Shown here: positions 26,175 through 35,482 of the stretch, in pieces
How the letters are laid out: the number at the start of each line of letters is the position of its first letter
Numbering within the stretch: the stretch's first letter is position 1
Assembly (NCBI RefSeq): GCF_036322805.1
Contig: NZ_AP027272.1
Location: 496,001 to 560,000 of the forward strand
Direction: 5' to 3'
DNA from: Planctobacterium marinum
GTDB taxonomy: Bacteria; Pseudomonadota; Gammaproteobacteria; Enterobacterales; Alteromonadaceae
DNA length: 64,000 bases
The notes under the pieces: model-generated
The model's database searches: none
Seen by the model: only the letters and a program-made list of their open reading frames with translations
Told to the model about the DNA's origin: nothing
Position numbers and translations under genes: made by a program

Positions 26175-26897
26175 TTATCGCGCTTTTGGAAGCTGTGCGA
26201 CTTCAGAATTCACTTGTTCAAAATCTTCTAACATTTTTTCTCTGAAAAGCACTGACCATTCTTTAATACCCTTGCTGTCATCCATTTTCATAGGCTCGCT
26301 TACATGGATAATAAGGGTGCCATTATCCCAGCGATTGAGCTTTATTTTATCGATCAGATTACTGGCACAAACTCGCACTATAGGCATATCTACTGCGTTG
26401 GCGATGCGAAATGCACCAGTTTTAAAGGGCAGTAAGCCGCGACCATAACTGCGAGTGCCTTCCGGGAAAAACCACACTGAAATCCCGCGCTTTTTAATTT
26501 TAGCGATGGTGGAACTGAGTGTATCTGCAGCTCGGCTGGCGTTTTTGCGGTCGATCAGTACATTGCCGGATAGCCAGTACAACCAGCCAAAAACCGGGAT
26601 AAGCACCAGACTTTTTTTGCCTACCGATACCGTTCCTGGCGCAACGGCTTTGCAAATAGTCATTAGATCGTAGCTGTTTTGATGATTGGCGATAAACACG
26701 CAGGGTTCATCTGGTACATTTTCCATACCTTTGACTACGATTTTCAAGCCAAGTATGCGGGACATGCTGGAATAGAACTTACCGCATATGTGGACGTTGT
26801 TGCGATGCATAGGACGCAACAAGCACACTACAAATAAAATAGCATTAATGATTAAAAAACTAACGAACATCGCAATAATGCGCAGTATGGCTAACAA
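26175..26897 (-). CDS. plsC: 1-acyl-sn-glycerol-3-phosphate acyltransferase
   Basis: 240 residues from the TTG at 26897. It has the H-x4-D acyltransferase motif (HQNSYD, H72 and D77), a GKKSL segment, FPEGTRS and a hydrophobic N-terminus that inserts it in the inner membrane. It acylates lysophosphatidic acid to phosphatidic acid in phospholipid synthesis. The reading frame is open upstream to 26972. I prefer the TTG at 26897 because a GGAA ribosome site precedes it, the N-terminus then matches E. coli PlsC, and a TATACT -10-like box lies at 26929-26934 inside the longer version. No ATG start fits. The family call is firm; the start is less certain. Confidence 0.9.
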   Translation of the reverse strand: MLAILRIIAMFVSFLIINAILFVVCLLRPMHRNNVHICGKFYSSMSRILGLKIVVKGMENVPDEPCVFIANHQNSYDLMTICKAVAPGTVSVGKKSLVLIPVFGWLYWLSGNVLIDRKNASRAADTLSSTIAKIKKRGISVWFFPEGTRSYGRGLLPFKTGAFRIANAVDMPIVRVCASNLIDKIKLNRWDNGTLIIHVSEPMKMDDSKGIKEWSVLFREKMLEDFEQVNSEVAQLPKAR

Positions 26898-27120
26898 TTT
26901 CAGTTCCAATTCATTCAAAAGGCCGCATAGTATAGCGGTTTTTTGGCAAAATCTTGTCTGATCAGCTAACAATTATTCCAGGCGGTAAACTGCTTGCGCT
27001 ATGGTCATGCAAAGATTTCCGTTATAACCTATACTGATCCCAGCCTCCTGTGAACAGATTTACAGGAGTTGGATCGTATTAATGCATAGAGAAATAACAA
27101 CGAGCAGGGCTGTCTGACTG

Positions 27121-28302
27121 ATGCAAACCTTTACCCATGATGATTTGGATTCAGAAATTCTTGGTGATCTCCTGGAAGAGATCAATGAACTGTATGAGGC
27201 CAGTGAGCAAACCCTGATTGAGCTTGAGATCAAGCCCAAGGATAATGAATTACAGCGCGCGCTATTTCGCTCAATTCACACCATCAAGGGTGATCTGGGC
27301 ATGGTAAACTTCTCGCCGCTGATCCCGCTATTACAGCACGTTGAAGATTTATTGGATTTTTTGCGCAACGGTCAAATCAATTACACCAGTACTATGAGCG
27401 ACCTGGTGCTGTTGACCTTGGATAGAGTGAAAATTTTTGTGGAAAGTTGTATCAGCAGCGGCACCGCGCAGTACGACGACCAGTTGTTTAAACACCTGGT
27501 ACAACACATCAGCCGTATAAAACCGGATAACGGTCCGCAGCACGAAAAGTTGCTGGCGGAATCAGTACTATTATTAGATCCCACTTTGGATGCGAAACCG
27601 GAAAACGATCCGCCCGCGGAGATTGCCAATACGGTAAATGAAGTGGTGGATGAAGAGGACGATTCTGCGGTTAATAAAGAGTCCAACCCGCTGGATTCAG
27701 ATAATGCCGTGGCCCATCTCAGTAAAGAGCGCCAAACCGATATCGTATTCTTCAGAGCCTTGATGGAGCCTATCGAAGCCCGTTCCATGTACTGGGCAGG
27801 ACGTGGCGACCGCATCGCCAAGCTGGCTCTGTTAATGAACAAGATGGAAGGCAACCCCATTGATGCTGACCAGCTACTGGTAGCCTGTTATGTTCACGAT
27901 TTCGGCATGGCCTTTATGCCGCTTAATATTTTGCACAAACGCGACCGCCTGGAAATTGCCGAGTTTAATTTATTGCGCTCCCACGTATACAAAAGCTCCA
28001 GATTGTTAGAGCACCTGGACCAATGGAACGAAGCGCGCAAGATAGTGATGCAGCACCATGAGCGCTGTGACGGCTCCGGTTATCCATTAGGGTTAATGGA
28101 AAAAGATATCTGCGAAGGTGCAAAGCTACTGGCTATTCTGGATACTTTCGATGCCTTAACTCATCAGCGCGCCCATGATACTCATCGCAAACGTCCGAAA
28201 AAACGCGCCGTTATCGAAATGAACAACATGCCCGACGGCCAATACAGCGAACGCTGGATGGCGGTGTTCAACAAAGCCATGGCCAGTTTATTGATGAAGT
28301 AA
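27121..28302 (+). CDS. Hpt-HD-GYP fusion protein with partly degenerate metal site
   Basis: 393 residues. The N-terminal Hpt domain has H53 in SIHTIKGD, so it can probably take part in a phosphorelay. An acidic linker (about 145-195) leads to an HD-GYP domain with HD at 259-260, HHE at 312-314, GYP at 320-322 and D-x-F-D-A-L. HD-GYP proteins normally cleave cyclic-di-GMP. Here HDIGK has become HDFGM and the first His of the domain appears to be Arg (G-R-G-D-R), so catalysis is doubtful. It may act as a phosphorylation-dependent binding protein. A good terminator follows at 28332. Confidence 0.92.
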   Translation: MQTFTHDDLDSEILGDLLEEINELYEASEQTLIELEIKPKDNELQRALFRSIHTIKGDLGMVNFSPLIPLLQHVEDLLDFLRNGQINYTSTMSDLVLLTLDRVKIFVESCISSGTAQYDDQLFKHLVQHISRIKPDNGPQHEKLLAESVLLLDPTLDAKPENDPPAEIANTVNEVVDEEDDSAVNKESNPLDSDNAVAHLSKERQTDIVFFRALMEPIEARSMYWAGRGDRIAKLALLMNKMEGNPIDADQLLVACYVHDFGMAFMPLNILHKRDRLEIAEFNLLRSHVYKSSRLLEHLDQWNEARKIVMQHHERCDGSGYPLGLMEKDICEGAKLLAILDTFDALTHQRAHDTHRKRPKKRAVIEMNNMPDGQYSERWMAVFNKAMASLLMK

Positions 28303-28331
28303 GTTCGATGGCAATAAATGCCGAATATTCA

Positions 28332-28360
28332 AGAGGTCGCCGCGCGGCCTCTTTGTGTTT
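28332..28360 (+). terminator. Rho-independent terminator after the Hpt-HD-GYP gene
   Basis: AGAGGTCGC and GCGGCCTCT pair around a three-base loop (one G-U pair) and are followed by TTTGTGTTTT. It starts 30 bases past the stop codon, a good fit to a factor-independent terminator. Confidence 0.8.
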
Positions 28361-28453
28361 TACAAGTCAGAGCACCATCAGGTCTTTTCATATCAATAAG
28401 TTCATTGACTAGCTCTCATTCTGACGGATGGGTTCATTTAATTTTAAGAGTCA

Positions 28454-29227
28454 ATGCAGGGAGCAATGAATTCAAAAGTTAATATCTCAATAGTTATCTG
28501 TGGACTAGCTCTTTTCTCAGGAATTTCCTACCTTTGGGGTTTTTGGGTCCATTTTGATCTTAATATACTTTCTTACGTGGCCTTAACTGAGATTGTAAAA
28601 GCTTCTGTGTATCCTGCACTGCCAGCAATAGGTATTCTTGCAGCTTATTCAGCGATGGATGGCGCAAATTCAATGTCAAAGAAGCAACATGATGAGTATA
28701 TTGAGGCGGGGGGGCTTTATAAGGGGTTTACATATTTTCTAAAGTTCTATTGTGTATCGTTGATTTTTTTAGGACTTGGACATTCAGCGTACATGGCAAT
28801 TATGGAAACGGGGTATTTTCGCCTTATAGGGCTTTATCCATTGATCTCGCTAGTCTTGTTTTTATATATCATTTTCAGCAATAAATACTTGTTAAACCTC
28901 CCTGTTAATCTGAGAGTTTTCATTGTTTCTTTAGTGTGCTTTTTGCCTACTGCATCCTTTAGCAAAGGATATTCAAATGGCGAGATAGCATTGGACCATG
29001 ATGCTTCTGGCCACTATGTTGTTAGCAATGGTTTCTGTTCCTCCTCAAAAGATGAAAGGTTCAGATATATCGGAGTAATTGGGAGTAAGCTGTTTACCCT
29101 CTCATCTAAGGATAACAGTATCTGTATTACAAAATCTGAAGATTTCAGGTTGATCAGTTATAACAAGAAAAGTTTTAACAAGTCACTGGAAGGGAAAGCA
29201 GCGAAAAAAACAGTGCCTAGTAGCTGA
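28454..29227 (+). CDS. Orphan multi-pass membrane protein of unknown function
   Basis: 257 residues. Four or five hydrophobic segments are visible (about 10-32, 40-65, 92-118, 122-145 and 155-172), followed by a soluble tail of about 85 residues with two Cys. No family is recognised. Two starts are possible, 28454 and 28466, each with a close ribosome-like sequence. The base composition looks more A/T-rich than in neighbouring genes, and about 1 kb of repeats follows. It may be a recently acquired or drifting accessory gene. It is isolated: a terminator lies upstream and no same-strand gene lies close downstream. Confidence 0.7.
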   Translation: MQGAMNSKVNISIVICGLALFSGISYLWGFWVHFDLNILSYVALTEIVKASVYPALPAIGILAAYSAMDGANSMSKKQHDEYIEAGGLYKGFTYFLKFYCVSLIFLGLGHSAYMAIMETGYFRLIGLYPLISLVLFLYIIFSNKYLLNLPVNLRVFIVSLVCFLPTASFSKGYSNGEIALDHDASGHYVVSNGFCSSSKDERFRYIGVIGSKLFTLSSKDNSICITKSEDFRLISYNKKSFNKSLEGKAAKKTVPSS

Positions 29228-29450
29228 ATGCAACAATTTGCAAATCGAATGACCACATTACTCATGTAGTAATCACTCAACCCAAAAATCAGAACGGCCG
29301 GAATTTCGATATGGCTGGATATTAAATTCTTAATATAACCCTGTGAAATCATGTTCGAAGTCCATAGGTTTAATGCCCATGCGCGAGATAAGCCGAAAGA
29401 GCAGTTCAAAACCTGAAGATGGGTAACAGGGATGTTGCCCAAGTCAATGA

Positions 29451-29539
29451 TGTAGGTTCGACTTCAGTTGGACAATAGTGATGGTATCAACATTTAATGA
29501 TTTGACAGGATTGCTTGTCGAGCTGAAGCTCAACCTACA
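29451..29539. repeat. Inverted pair of 25-base REP-like units
   Basis: The right unit (29515-29539) reads TTGTCGAGCTGAAGCTC then AACCTACA. The left unit (29451-29475) is its inverted, slightly diverged copy (about five differences). The 39-base spacer gives a BIME-like arrangement that could fold as a long hairpin. It may act in transcript stability or DNA topology, or as a substrate for a REP-associated transposase. No such transposase is visible in the window. Confidence 0.7.
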
Positions 29540-29842
29540 CATGTAATGTTGTCTCGCACCTCGGGAAAAACCGGTTTTAGGGGAGTAACAAACAGACTAA
29601 GCTGAAAGCGGTGCTCTAATTGGACGGCTGTGTCGACATAAATGCTCACGGATCTCCACTACTTATTGAAACTTTGCCAGTCTGCTGTCCCATAAAATTA
29701 TATTTATACTAATAAATTCATAGGGTTATCAAGTTAAAGTGTTACACCAATAAGTTAATATACTTAGGATAAGTTTGCTAACGAAGTCTAATAATGTCGT
29801 TTCGCATGGAATTGAATAAACCACCCCATTTCCCCTCATGAA

Positions 29843-29962
29843 GCGCCATTGAAAAACGTTAAGCAAGTTTCCGGTGATTTTCAGGGATGAAAATCAAGTC
29901 ACGCATAAGCATGGACGCGCATCGTGACGACGGAAACTTGTAGTTTTTTAATGGGCTAAGCG
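29843..29962. repeat. Long imperfect inverted-repeat element
   Basis: Outer arms CCATTGAAAAAC (29846-29857) and GTTTTTTAATGG (29943-29954), and inner arms CAAGTTTCCG (29864-29873) and CGGAAACTTG (29931-29940), frame two smaller hairpins. One of these is a perfect 9-base stem, TGATTTTCA / TGAAAATCA, at 29875-29896. Elements of this layout recur between genes in several gammaproteobacteria to my recollection. The function is unknown. Confidence 0.7.
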
Positions 29963-30103
29963 TAATGCGGGTAGCTTTTTTCTTTCGCATACGGTTTCTT
30001 TTTGGCAAAAAGAAATGGTATGTGGACCAAAGGGATTTGGTTCAGAAAAGCCATGGATGGCGTCTATCAGGGTACATTGAAGTTAAAAAAGATATGGGGA
30101 TTC

Positions 30104-30140
30104 TTGAGGTTGAAGCTCAACCTACACATGCAATATTGTC
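30104..30140. repeat. Third REP-like unit
   Basis: A 7-base perfect stem, AGGTTGA / TCAACCT, with loop AGC (30107-30123). It is followed by ACACATGCAATATTGTC, nearly the same 3' flank as the unit ending at 29539. Shared flanks show that the repeated unit is at least 30 bases long. Confidence 0.65.
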
Positions 30141-30191
30141 CAACGTGCAATATAAAAAAGGATTTAGGGGAACGAGTTACCCCAAAAAAAT

Positions 30192-31367
30192 TTATACCGC
30201 TAAATCAATCTGCTGCAAACTTCCGGCGGTGCCATTTTCATTAAGGAAAAAGCCGCTGCTGCGCACTTTGGCTTTGAGCTGGTTGTCGTTGTCTCTGATG
30301 TCGAATGGGGTTTGTTCACTGCCCAGATACATGGCGCCGATACCAATATCTTGAATGCGGGACAGTTGGTCGAGTCCGGAAGCGTCTTTTTGATAATAAA
30401 GCAGTTGTGAAAAGACGCTGTCACCGGCATCAATAAAGCCGTTTTGGTCTTCGTCGTATTGCGCTAATTCGACAAAGCCGTTACCGGTTTTGGCACCGAA
30501 TAGCTCGCTGCCGTCATCGATAATGCCATTGTTGTTGCGATCCAGCGCAAGAAATCCCGAATTCCCCGTAGCGAAATAAAGTTGCTCAGCTTCACCGTCC
30601 TGGTTGAGATCAAACTTGTATGTTTGGGCTGATAATTCTGCTCCGGCCCCTTTGAGATTCAAAACCAAAGGGTCGGTGAGTTCCACTTCTCCTAAGCGCA
30701 TCTCTAAACTGTTCTCAATGTAAAAGTTGCGCTCGTTGTATTGTGCTAGATCGAGTTGAATGGTTTCGCCTGACTCCAGGGTTATTTGGCCAGAGGCAAC
30801 AAAAAGTGATGATTCCTGCTCCTGATAACTTTCCCGGTACTGGTAAATCAACTCTGCCGTAGTAGTGGCATTAGCACTGGCATTGGCGGGAGGGTCTGTT
30901 TGCTCACTACTGGTCGCTTTTGTTTCGTTTGCCTGATTTTCGGACTTGTCTTTTTGCAGGTGACTTAGATGAATTTCACGGCCGGTAAAGCTTTCAACAA
31001 TGGACTTTAACTGCCAGGTTTTGGCATCCAGGGTGTTTTCCAACTCATCACTGTCTTCCGATTCTGTAAGGAAGCGTTGCAACCCTTGTGGTGTTTGTGA
31101 GGGTTGTTCCAGTTGCGCCGCCAGGGCACGGCCACGTCTGGAAATCTCTGCTGATCCAGAATCGCCTGTGCTGTTTCGGGAAGCGGACAGGGTTTGTTCA
31201 TGCTGTTGTATGGCGGTAGCAGAGGACATGAGCAAGGTTCTGCTTGTCCCTGCTTCACCTTCAGCGCTTTTCCGCTGTGCCAGTAATGACTCATGCCGGG
31301 TATAACTGGCCTGCTTTTCATGATGGTGCGCAAATTGAATTTGCGCGCTTTGCACCTGCATTTTCAC
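30192..31367 (-). CDS. EF-hand-like calcium-binding protein of unknown function
   Basis: 391 residues without a signal peptide or membrane helix. The N-terminal half is rich in Gln, Ser, Glu and Ala and probably disordered. The C-terminal half has several Asp-rich loops: D-L-N-Q-D-G-E-A-E, D-R-N-N-N-G-I-I-D-D-G-S-E-L-F-G and D-E-D-Q-N-G-F-I-D. These fit EF-hand or dockerin-like calcium sites of the kind found in many Shewanella and Vibrio hypothetical proteins. It may be exported by a route without a cleaved signal, or it may be cytoplasmic. The gene faces away from the lptM-lysA operon, with a 157-base divergent gap. Calcium binding is inferred from spacing only. Confidence 0.85.
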   Translation of the reverse strand: MKMQVQSAQIQFAHHHEKQASYTRHESLLAQRKSAEGEAGTSRTLLMSSATAIQQHEQTLSASRNSTGDSGSAEISRRGRALAAQLEQPSQTPQGLQRFLTESEDSDELENTLDAKTWQLKSIVESFTGREIHLSHLQKDKSENQANETKATSSEQTDPPANASANATTTAELIYQYRESYQEQESSLFVASGQITLESGETIQLDLAQYNERNFYIENSLEMRLGEVELTDPLVLNLKGAGAELSAQTYKFDLNQDGEAEQLYFATGNSGFLALDRNNNGIIDDGSELFGAKTGNGFVELAQYDEDQNGFIDAGDSVFSQLLYYQKDASGLDQLSRIQDIGIGAMYLGSEQTPFDIRDNDNQLKAKVRSSGFFLNENGTAGSLQQIDLAV

Positions 31368-31524
31368 ACCCTCCTCTCCTTCTTTGATTATCGGCTGAGG
31401 GTGATGGCTTTTTATACTGTCACTGGAATATTTTTAATTATGGGTTTTCTTTATAAGGTTTTAATTGGCAATCGTCGGTGGCAATGCGAATATGTGACAA
31501 AAATACCATTATTAAGAACCATAC

Positions 31525-31722
31525 ATGTGCAAGTTCTCTTTCATTTTCCTGTTGCTTCTATCTATTACGGCTTGTGGACAACGCGGTCCATTGTATTTGC
31601 CCCAAGATGCTGCGCAGCCACAAACTAATGACGCTTCAAGTGAAACCTCAGCCGGTGAATCGGATGGTAATGAAGCGAACCCACCACAGACAAATCCACA
31701 AAATGAAGACCAGGAGCAATAG
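31525..31722 (+). CDS. lptM: LptM (YifL) lipoprotein, LPS translocon maturation factor
   Basis: 65 residues. A short signal ends in a lipobox (S-I-T-A-C) and is followed at once by GQRGPLYLP, the invariant motif of LptM/YifL. In E. coli this lipoprotein binds LptD-BamA intermediates and helps the correct disulfide bonds form. The low-complexity Asn/Gln/Glu tail is usual. It lies 8 bases upstream of lysA, the conserved gammaproteobacterial order. Confidence 0.93.
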   Translation: MCKFSFIFLLLLSITACGQRGPLYLPQDAAQPQTNDASSETSAGESDGNEANPPQTNPQNEDQEQ

Positions 31723-31730
31723 TTTCGACT

Positions 31731-32981
31731 ATGGACTTTTTTCAATATCAAAATGAGCAGCTACATGCCGAGCAGGTTGCTGTGGCAGATATCGCAAGTG
31801 AATTCGGTACGCCTTGTTATGTGTATTCACGGGCTACCATTGAGCGTCACTGGCAAGCGTTTGATAAAGCGGCGGGCCAACAGCCCCATTTGATTTGTTA
31901 TGCGGTTAAGGCGAATTCTAATCTCGGTGTATTGTCTGTGATGGCAAAGCTGGGGTCCGGATTTGATATCGTCTCCGGCGGTGAATTATTGCGGGTTATC
32001 GCCGCTGGTGGCGACCCGAAAAAAGTGGTGTTTTCCGGCGTAGGTAAAACCGAGCAAGAAATCCAACTGGCGCTACAACACAATATTTATTGTTTCAACG
32101 TAGAATCGCCGGCGGAGCTGCAGCGCATTAATAAAGTCGCAGCGCAAATGGATGTGAAAGCCCCCATTTCTATCCGGGTGAATCCCGATGTTGATGCCAA
32201 AACCCATCCGTATATTTCTACGGGTTTAAAAGCTAACAAATTTGGTATTGAGCGCGAGCAAGCCATTGCGATTTATCAGCAAGCAGCGGCCATGAGCCAC
32301 CTGCAAGTAAAAGGTATTGATTGCCACATTGGTTCACAGTTAACGGATCTGGCCCCATTTGTTGATGCCCTGGACAGATTACTGGCCTTGATTGATGAGT
32401 TAAAAGAAAACGGTATAGAGGTTTCTCACCTGGATGTGGGAGGCGGTTTAGGCGTGCCATATCAAAACGAAACACCTCCGCATCCAAATGAATATGCCGC
32501 CGCACTGGCAGAGCGTTTAAAAGGGCGAGAAGAGCTAACCTTAGTGTTTGAACCGGGGCGCGCCATCATGGCCAATGCCGGCATTTTGGTTACCCAAGTG
32601 GAATTTTTAAAATCCGGTGCCGAGAAAAACTTCGCCATTGTCGATGCCGCCATGAATGATCTCATTCGTCCCGCGCTTTATTCGGCCTGGATGAATATCA
32701 TCCAGGTAAATGCGGCGCTGGAACGCAACAAAGCGATTTACGATGTGGTTGGACCGATATGTGAAACCGGCGACTTTCTCGGTAAAGAGCGAGAATTAGC
32801 CATCGCGGCAGGTGATTTATTAGCGGTGCGCAGCGCTGGTGCTTACGGATTTGTTATGGCCTCCAATTACAATACCCGAGCCAGGCCACCGGAGATAATG
32901 GTGGACGGTGAGCAAGTGTATTTAGTGCGAGAACGGGAAACTTTGCAAGAATTGTGGAAACTCGAGCGCAAACTCCCGTAA
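31731..32981 (+). CDS. lysA: Diaminopimelate decarboxylase
   Basis: 416 residues, full length. K60 in YAVKANSN is the PLP-binding lysine, followed by the ornithine/DAP decarboxylase fold, with HIGSQ, GGGLGVPY, EPGRAI and CETGDFLG segments for phosphate and substrate binding. It converts meso-diaminopimelate to lysine. It is second in the lptM-lysA-dapF-DUF484-xerC-yigB operon, with 33 bases before dapF. Confidence 0.97.
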   Translation: MDFFQYQNEQLHAEQVAVADIASEFGTPCYVYSRATIERHWQAFDKAAGQQPHLICYAVKANSNLGVLSVMAKLGSGFDIVSGGELLRVIAAGGDPKKVVFSGVGKTEQEIQLALQHNIYCFNVESPAELQRINKVAAQMDVKAPISIRVNPDVDAKTHPYISTGLKANKFGIEREQAIAIYQQAAAMSHLQVKGIDCHIGSQLTDLAPFVDALDRLLALIDELKENGIEVSHLDVGGGLGVPYQNETPPHPNEYAAALAERLKGREELTLVFEPGRAIMANAGILVTQVEFLKSGAEKNFAIVDAAMNDLIRPALYSAWMNIIQVNAALERNKAIYDVVGPICETGDFLGKERELAIAAGDLLAVRSAGAYGFVMASNYNTRARPPEIMVDGEQVYLVRERETLQELWKLERKLP

Positions 32982-33014
32982 TATAGACCTAATAGAAGTT
33001 TTTGAATTGAATCA

Positions 33015-33845
33015 ATGTTAGTGCAGTTTTCTAAAATGCACGGTCTGGGTAATGATTTCATGGTAATTGATAATCTTACCCAGAACGTCTTCTTCTCAAA
33101 AGAGAAGATCGCTCAACTGGCGGATCGTAATTTTGGTATCGGTTTTGACCAAATGTTGCTGGTGGAGCCCCCCTATGATCCGGATCAGGATTTCCATTAT
33201 CGCATCTTCAATGCCGACGGCTCTGAGGTAACACAATGTGGTAATGGCGCTCGCTGTTTTGCCCGCTTCGTTAAAATGAAAGGCTTAATCAATCGCAATA
33301 AGATATCCGTGAGCACCAAAAATGGTCGTATGGTACTTTATCTGGAAAACGACGGCATGGTAACGGTGAATATGGGGCGACCCAATTTTGAGCCTTCTGC
33401 GGTGCCCATCAAGGCGAATAAACAGGAAAATATCTATTTGATCCGTGCCGAGGAGCACACCGTGATGGCGGGAGCGGTTTCCATGGGTAACCCTCATTGT
33501 GTGATGGAAGTTGATAATATCGACACCGCGCCGGTGCAATCGCTAGGGCCGATACTTGAAACCCATGAACGCTTTCCCGAAGGCGTAAACGTGGGCTTTA
33601 TGCAGATTATGAATCGCAAACACATTCGCTTGCGGGTGTTCGAACGTGGTGTTGGGGAAACCCTGGCCTGCGGAAGTGGCGCTTGTGCCGCTGCGGTTAT
33701 CGGACAATTGCAAGGCAAGTTGGATGAGAATGTCAGGGTAGACTTACCGGGTGGTTCCCTTAAAATACGATGGCAGGGCAACGACACAATGATAAAAATG
33801 ACAGGTGCCGCAGAACACGTTTTTGACGGCAGTATTGAAATATGA
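33015..33845 (+). CDS. dapF: Diaminopimelate epimerase
   Basis: 276 residues. The two catalytic cysteines are C75 (TQCGNGARC) and C219 (ACGSGAC), in duplicated halves. It interconverts LL- and meso-diaminopimelate for lysine and peptidoglycan. The stop overlaps the next start by four bases (ATGA), which suggests coupled translation. Confidence 0.98.
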   Translation: MLVQFSKMHGLGNDFMVIDNLTQNVFFSKEKIAQLADRNFGIGFDQMLLVEPPYDPDQDFHYRIFNADGSEVTQCGNGARCFARFVKMKGLINRNKISVSTKNGRMVLYLENDGMVTVNMGRPNFEPSAVPIKANKQENIYLIRAEEHTVMAGAVSMGNPHCVMEVDNIDTAPVQSLGPILETHERFPEGVNVGFMQIMNRKHIRLRVFERGVGETLACGSGACAAAVIGQLQGKLDENVRVDLPGGSLKIRWQGNDTMIKMTGAAEHVFDGSIEI

Positions 33846-34522
33846 CCGACACACCGAATAACACCGCCGAAATAAACACGCCGTCAGCTGACTGGTTAAC
33901 CCCGGAGCTAGTTAAAGATTACCTTTTAGCCAATCCTGAATTTTTTCAACGCTATCCGCTATTGGCTGAAGAGCTGAGAATACCTCATCAAAAGAAAGGC
34001 TCAGTGTCTTTGGTGGAGTTACAGGCCGAGCAATTGCGGGAGAAAGTGGCGGAACTGCAGAAGAAACTGACCGATCTGATGACCGTTGCCCGTCAGAATG
34101 AAGCTATCTATCGTATCTATGCTGATCTTAACTTGCGTTTGTTTCACTGCAAACAGTTGTCGGATATTCGCGAGGCGCTGCAAGAGACGGTCTGCCAGCA
34201 GTTAAAGTTAAAGGATGTGGTGTTGCACCTCATCGGTGATGACAGCGCAATCGCAGAAAAAGACCGGCAAGTGATTCTGGACAAGCGCCTTAAACAATCG
34301 GATTTCTTTTTTGGTCGTTTGACGCAAGAAGAAAATCGTATGCTGTTTAGTGATAGTCAGCCGCAGTCTGTGGTTATTATGCGCCTTCGTCATGAAGATG
34401 AACTGGGCCTGTTGGTGATTGGCAGTGACAATGACGGACACTTTAATCCGCAAATGGACACTTTGTTGATCACCCAATTACAGCAGTTTTTGAGCCTCAT
34501 TATACCGACATTGCAGGAATAA
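33842..34522 (+). CDS. DUF484 family protein
   Basis: 226 residues. The opening [18 protein letters not shown] and [10 protein letters not shown] are typical of DUF484. A coiled-coil stretch (about 55-80) leads into a GAF-like domain. The function is unknown, but the gene is almost always placed between dapF and xerC, as here (4-base overlap, 3-base gap). It may link the two by expression rather than by mechanism. Confidence 0.93.
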   Translation: MTDTPNNTAEINTPSADWLTPELVKDYLLANPEFFQRYPLLAEELRIPHQKKGSVSLVELQAEQLREKVAELQKKLTDLMTVARQNEAIYRIYADLNLRLFHCKQLSDIREALQETVCQQLKLKDVVLHLIGDDSAIAEKDRQVILDKRLKQSDFFFGRLTQEENRMLFSDSQPQSVVIMRLRHEDELGLLVIGSDNDGHFNPQMDTLLITQLQQFLSLIIPTLQE

Positions 34523-34525
34523 GTT

Positions 34526-35434
34526 GTGTCGGTTGCCGAGTCTTTGTTGAGCCCCATCACAGACTTTCTGGAATATCTCAAATACGAGCGCAATCTCTCC
34601 GCTAAAACCATCGAAAATTACCAGCGGCAATTATTGGTGATTGCCGAGGGACTTACCATCGACCAGTGGCATTTACTCACTGTGGCCCATGTGAAGCGCG
34701 TTTTAGCGCAAGGGCGTCGACAAGACTTATCGGCAAAAAGCATTGCCCTGCGGTTATCAGCGCTTCGCAGTTTTTGTCGTTATCTGGTGACCCAAGGCGT
34801 GCTGACTCAAAATCCCGCCAAAGCCGTGAGCGCGCCCAAACAGGGGCGACCTTTACCGAAACAACTCAATGTTGATGAAATGTCGCAACTACTGAATATC
34901 GATGAAGAGTCGCTATTGGCCACCAGAGACAAAGCCATGATGGAGCTCACTTATGGTTGTGGCTTGCGTCTGGCAGAGTTAACCGACCTTGATTTGGCGC
35001 ACATCGAACAAAGTATGCAACAGCTGCGAGTACGCGGTAAAGGCAGCAAGGAGCGCTTGTTACCCATGGGGAGGGTGGCGAGAAGTGCTTTGAAGGCCTG
35101 GTTGAAAGTACGCGGGCAATTAGTCGGGCCGGATGAGCAGGCTGTGTTTGTTAGTATGCAGCACAAGCGTATTTCTTCGCGCCAAATCGCAAAACGCATG
35201 AAGCTATGGGCGCAAAAACAAAGCCTTGATCAACAGGTTCATCCCCATAAATTACGCCACTCTTTTGCGACCCATATGCTGGAATCCAGTGGTGACTTGC
35301 GTGCCGTGCAGGAGCTGTTGGGCCATGCTAATTTATCCACCACCCAGGTGTATACTCATCTTGATTTTCAGCATCTGGCAAAAATCTATGATACCGCTCA
35401 TCCACGGGCGCGGAAAAAGAACACGGGTAATTAA
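34526..35434 (+). CDS. xerC: Tyrosine recombinase XerC
   Basis: 302 residues from a GTG start. The catalytic set R148, K172, H241, R244, H267 and Y276 is complete, with an N-terminal SAM-like core-binding domain. With XerD it resolves chromosome dimers at dif. Its place in the dapF operon identifies it as the housekeeping recombinase and not a phage integrase. Confidence 0.97.
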   Translation: MSVAESLLSPITDFLEYLKYERNLSAKTIENYQRQLLVIAEGLTIDQWHLLTVAHVKRVLAQGRRQDLSAKSIALRLSALRSFCRYLVTQGVLTQNPAKAVSAPKQGRPLPKQLNVDEMSQLLNIDEESLLATRDKAMMELTYGCGLRLAELTDLDLAHIEQSMQQLRVRGKGSKERLLPMGRVARSALKAWLKVRGQLVGPDEQAVFVSMQHKRISSRQIAKRMKLWAQKQSLDQQVHPHKLRHSFATHMLESSGDLRAVQELLGHANLSTTQVYTHLDFQHLAKIYDTAHPRARKKNTGN

Positions 35435-35482
35435 TACAACTAATAACCAAGCCAATAATCAGGCAAACAACTAAGGACATCC

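Larger units (their letters stand above)
29228..30191. other. Gene-free stretch filled with intergenic repeats
   Basis: This 964-base gap holds no coding region I can support. It contains three copies of a REP-like unit and one long inverted-repeat element, listed separately. Short open frames here are repeat-derived and lack credible starts or family motifs. The remainder is A/T-rich and featureless to me. Confidence 0.75.

Noticed and set aside
29451..30140. Repeats as a possible CRISPR array
   Set aside because: Only three diverged units in mixed orientation with irregular spacing, and no cas genes.
29965..30354. Short plus-strand open frames in the repeat-rich gap
   Set aside because: They are made of repeat sequence, overlap one another and run into the EF-hand-like gene on the opposite strand.
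34526..35434. Tyrosine recombinase as sign of a mobile island
   Set aside because: Its operon position after dapF and DUF484 identifies housekeeping XerC; no attachment sites or cargo are present.
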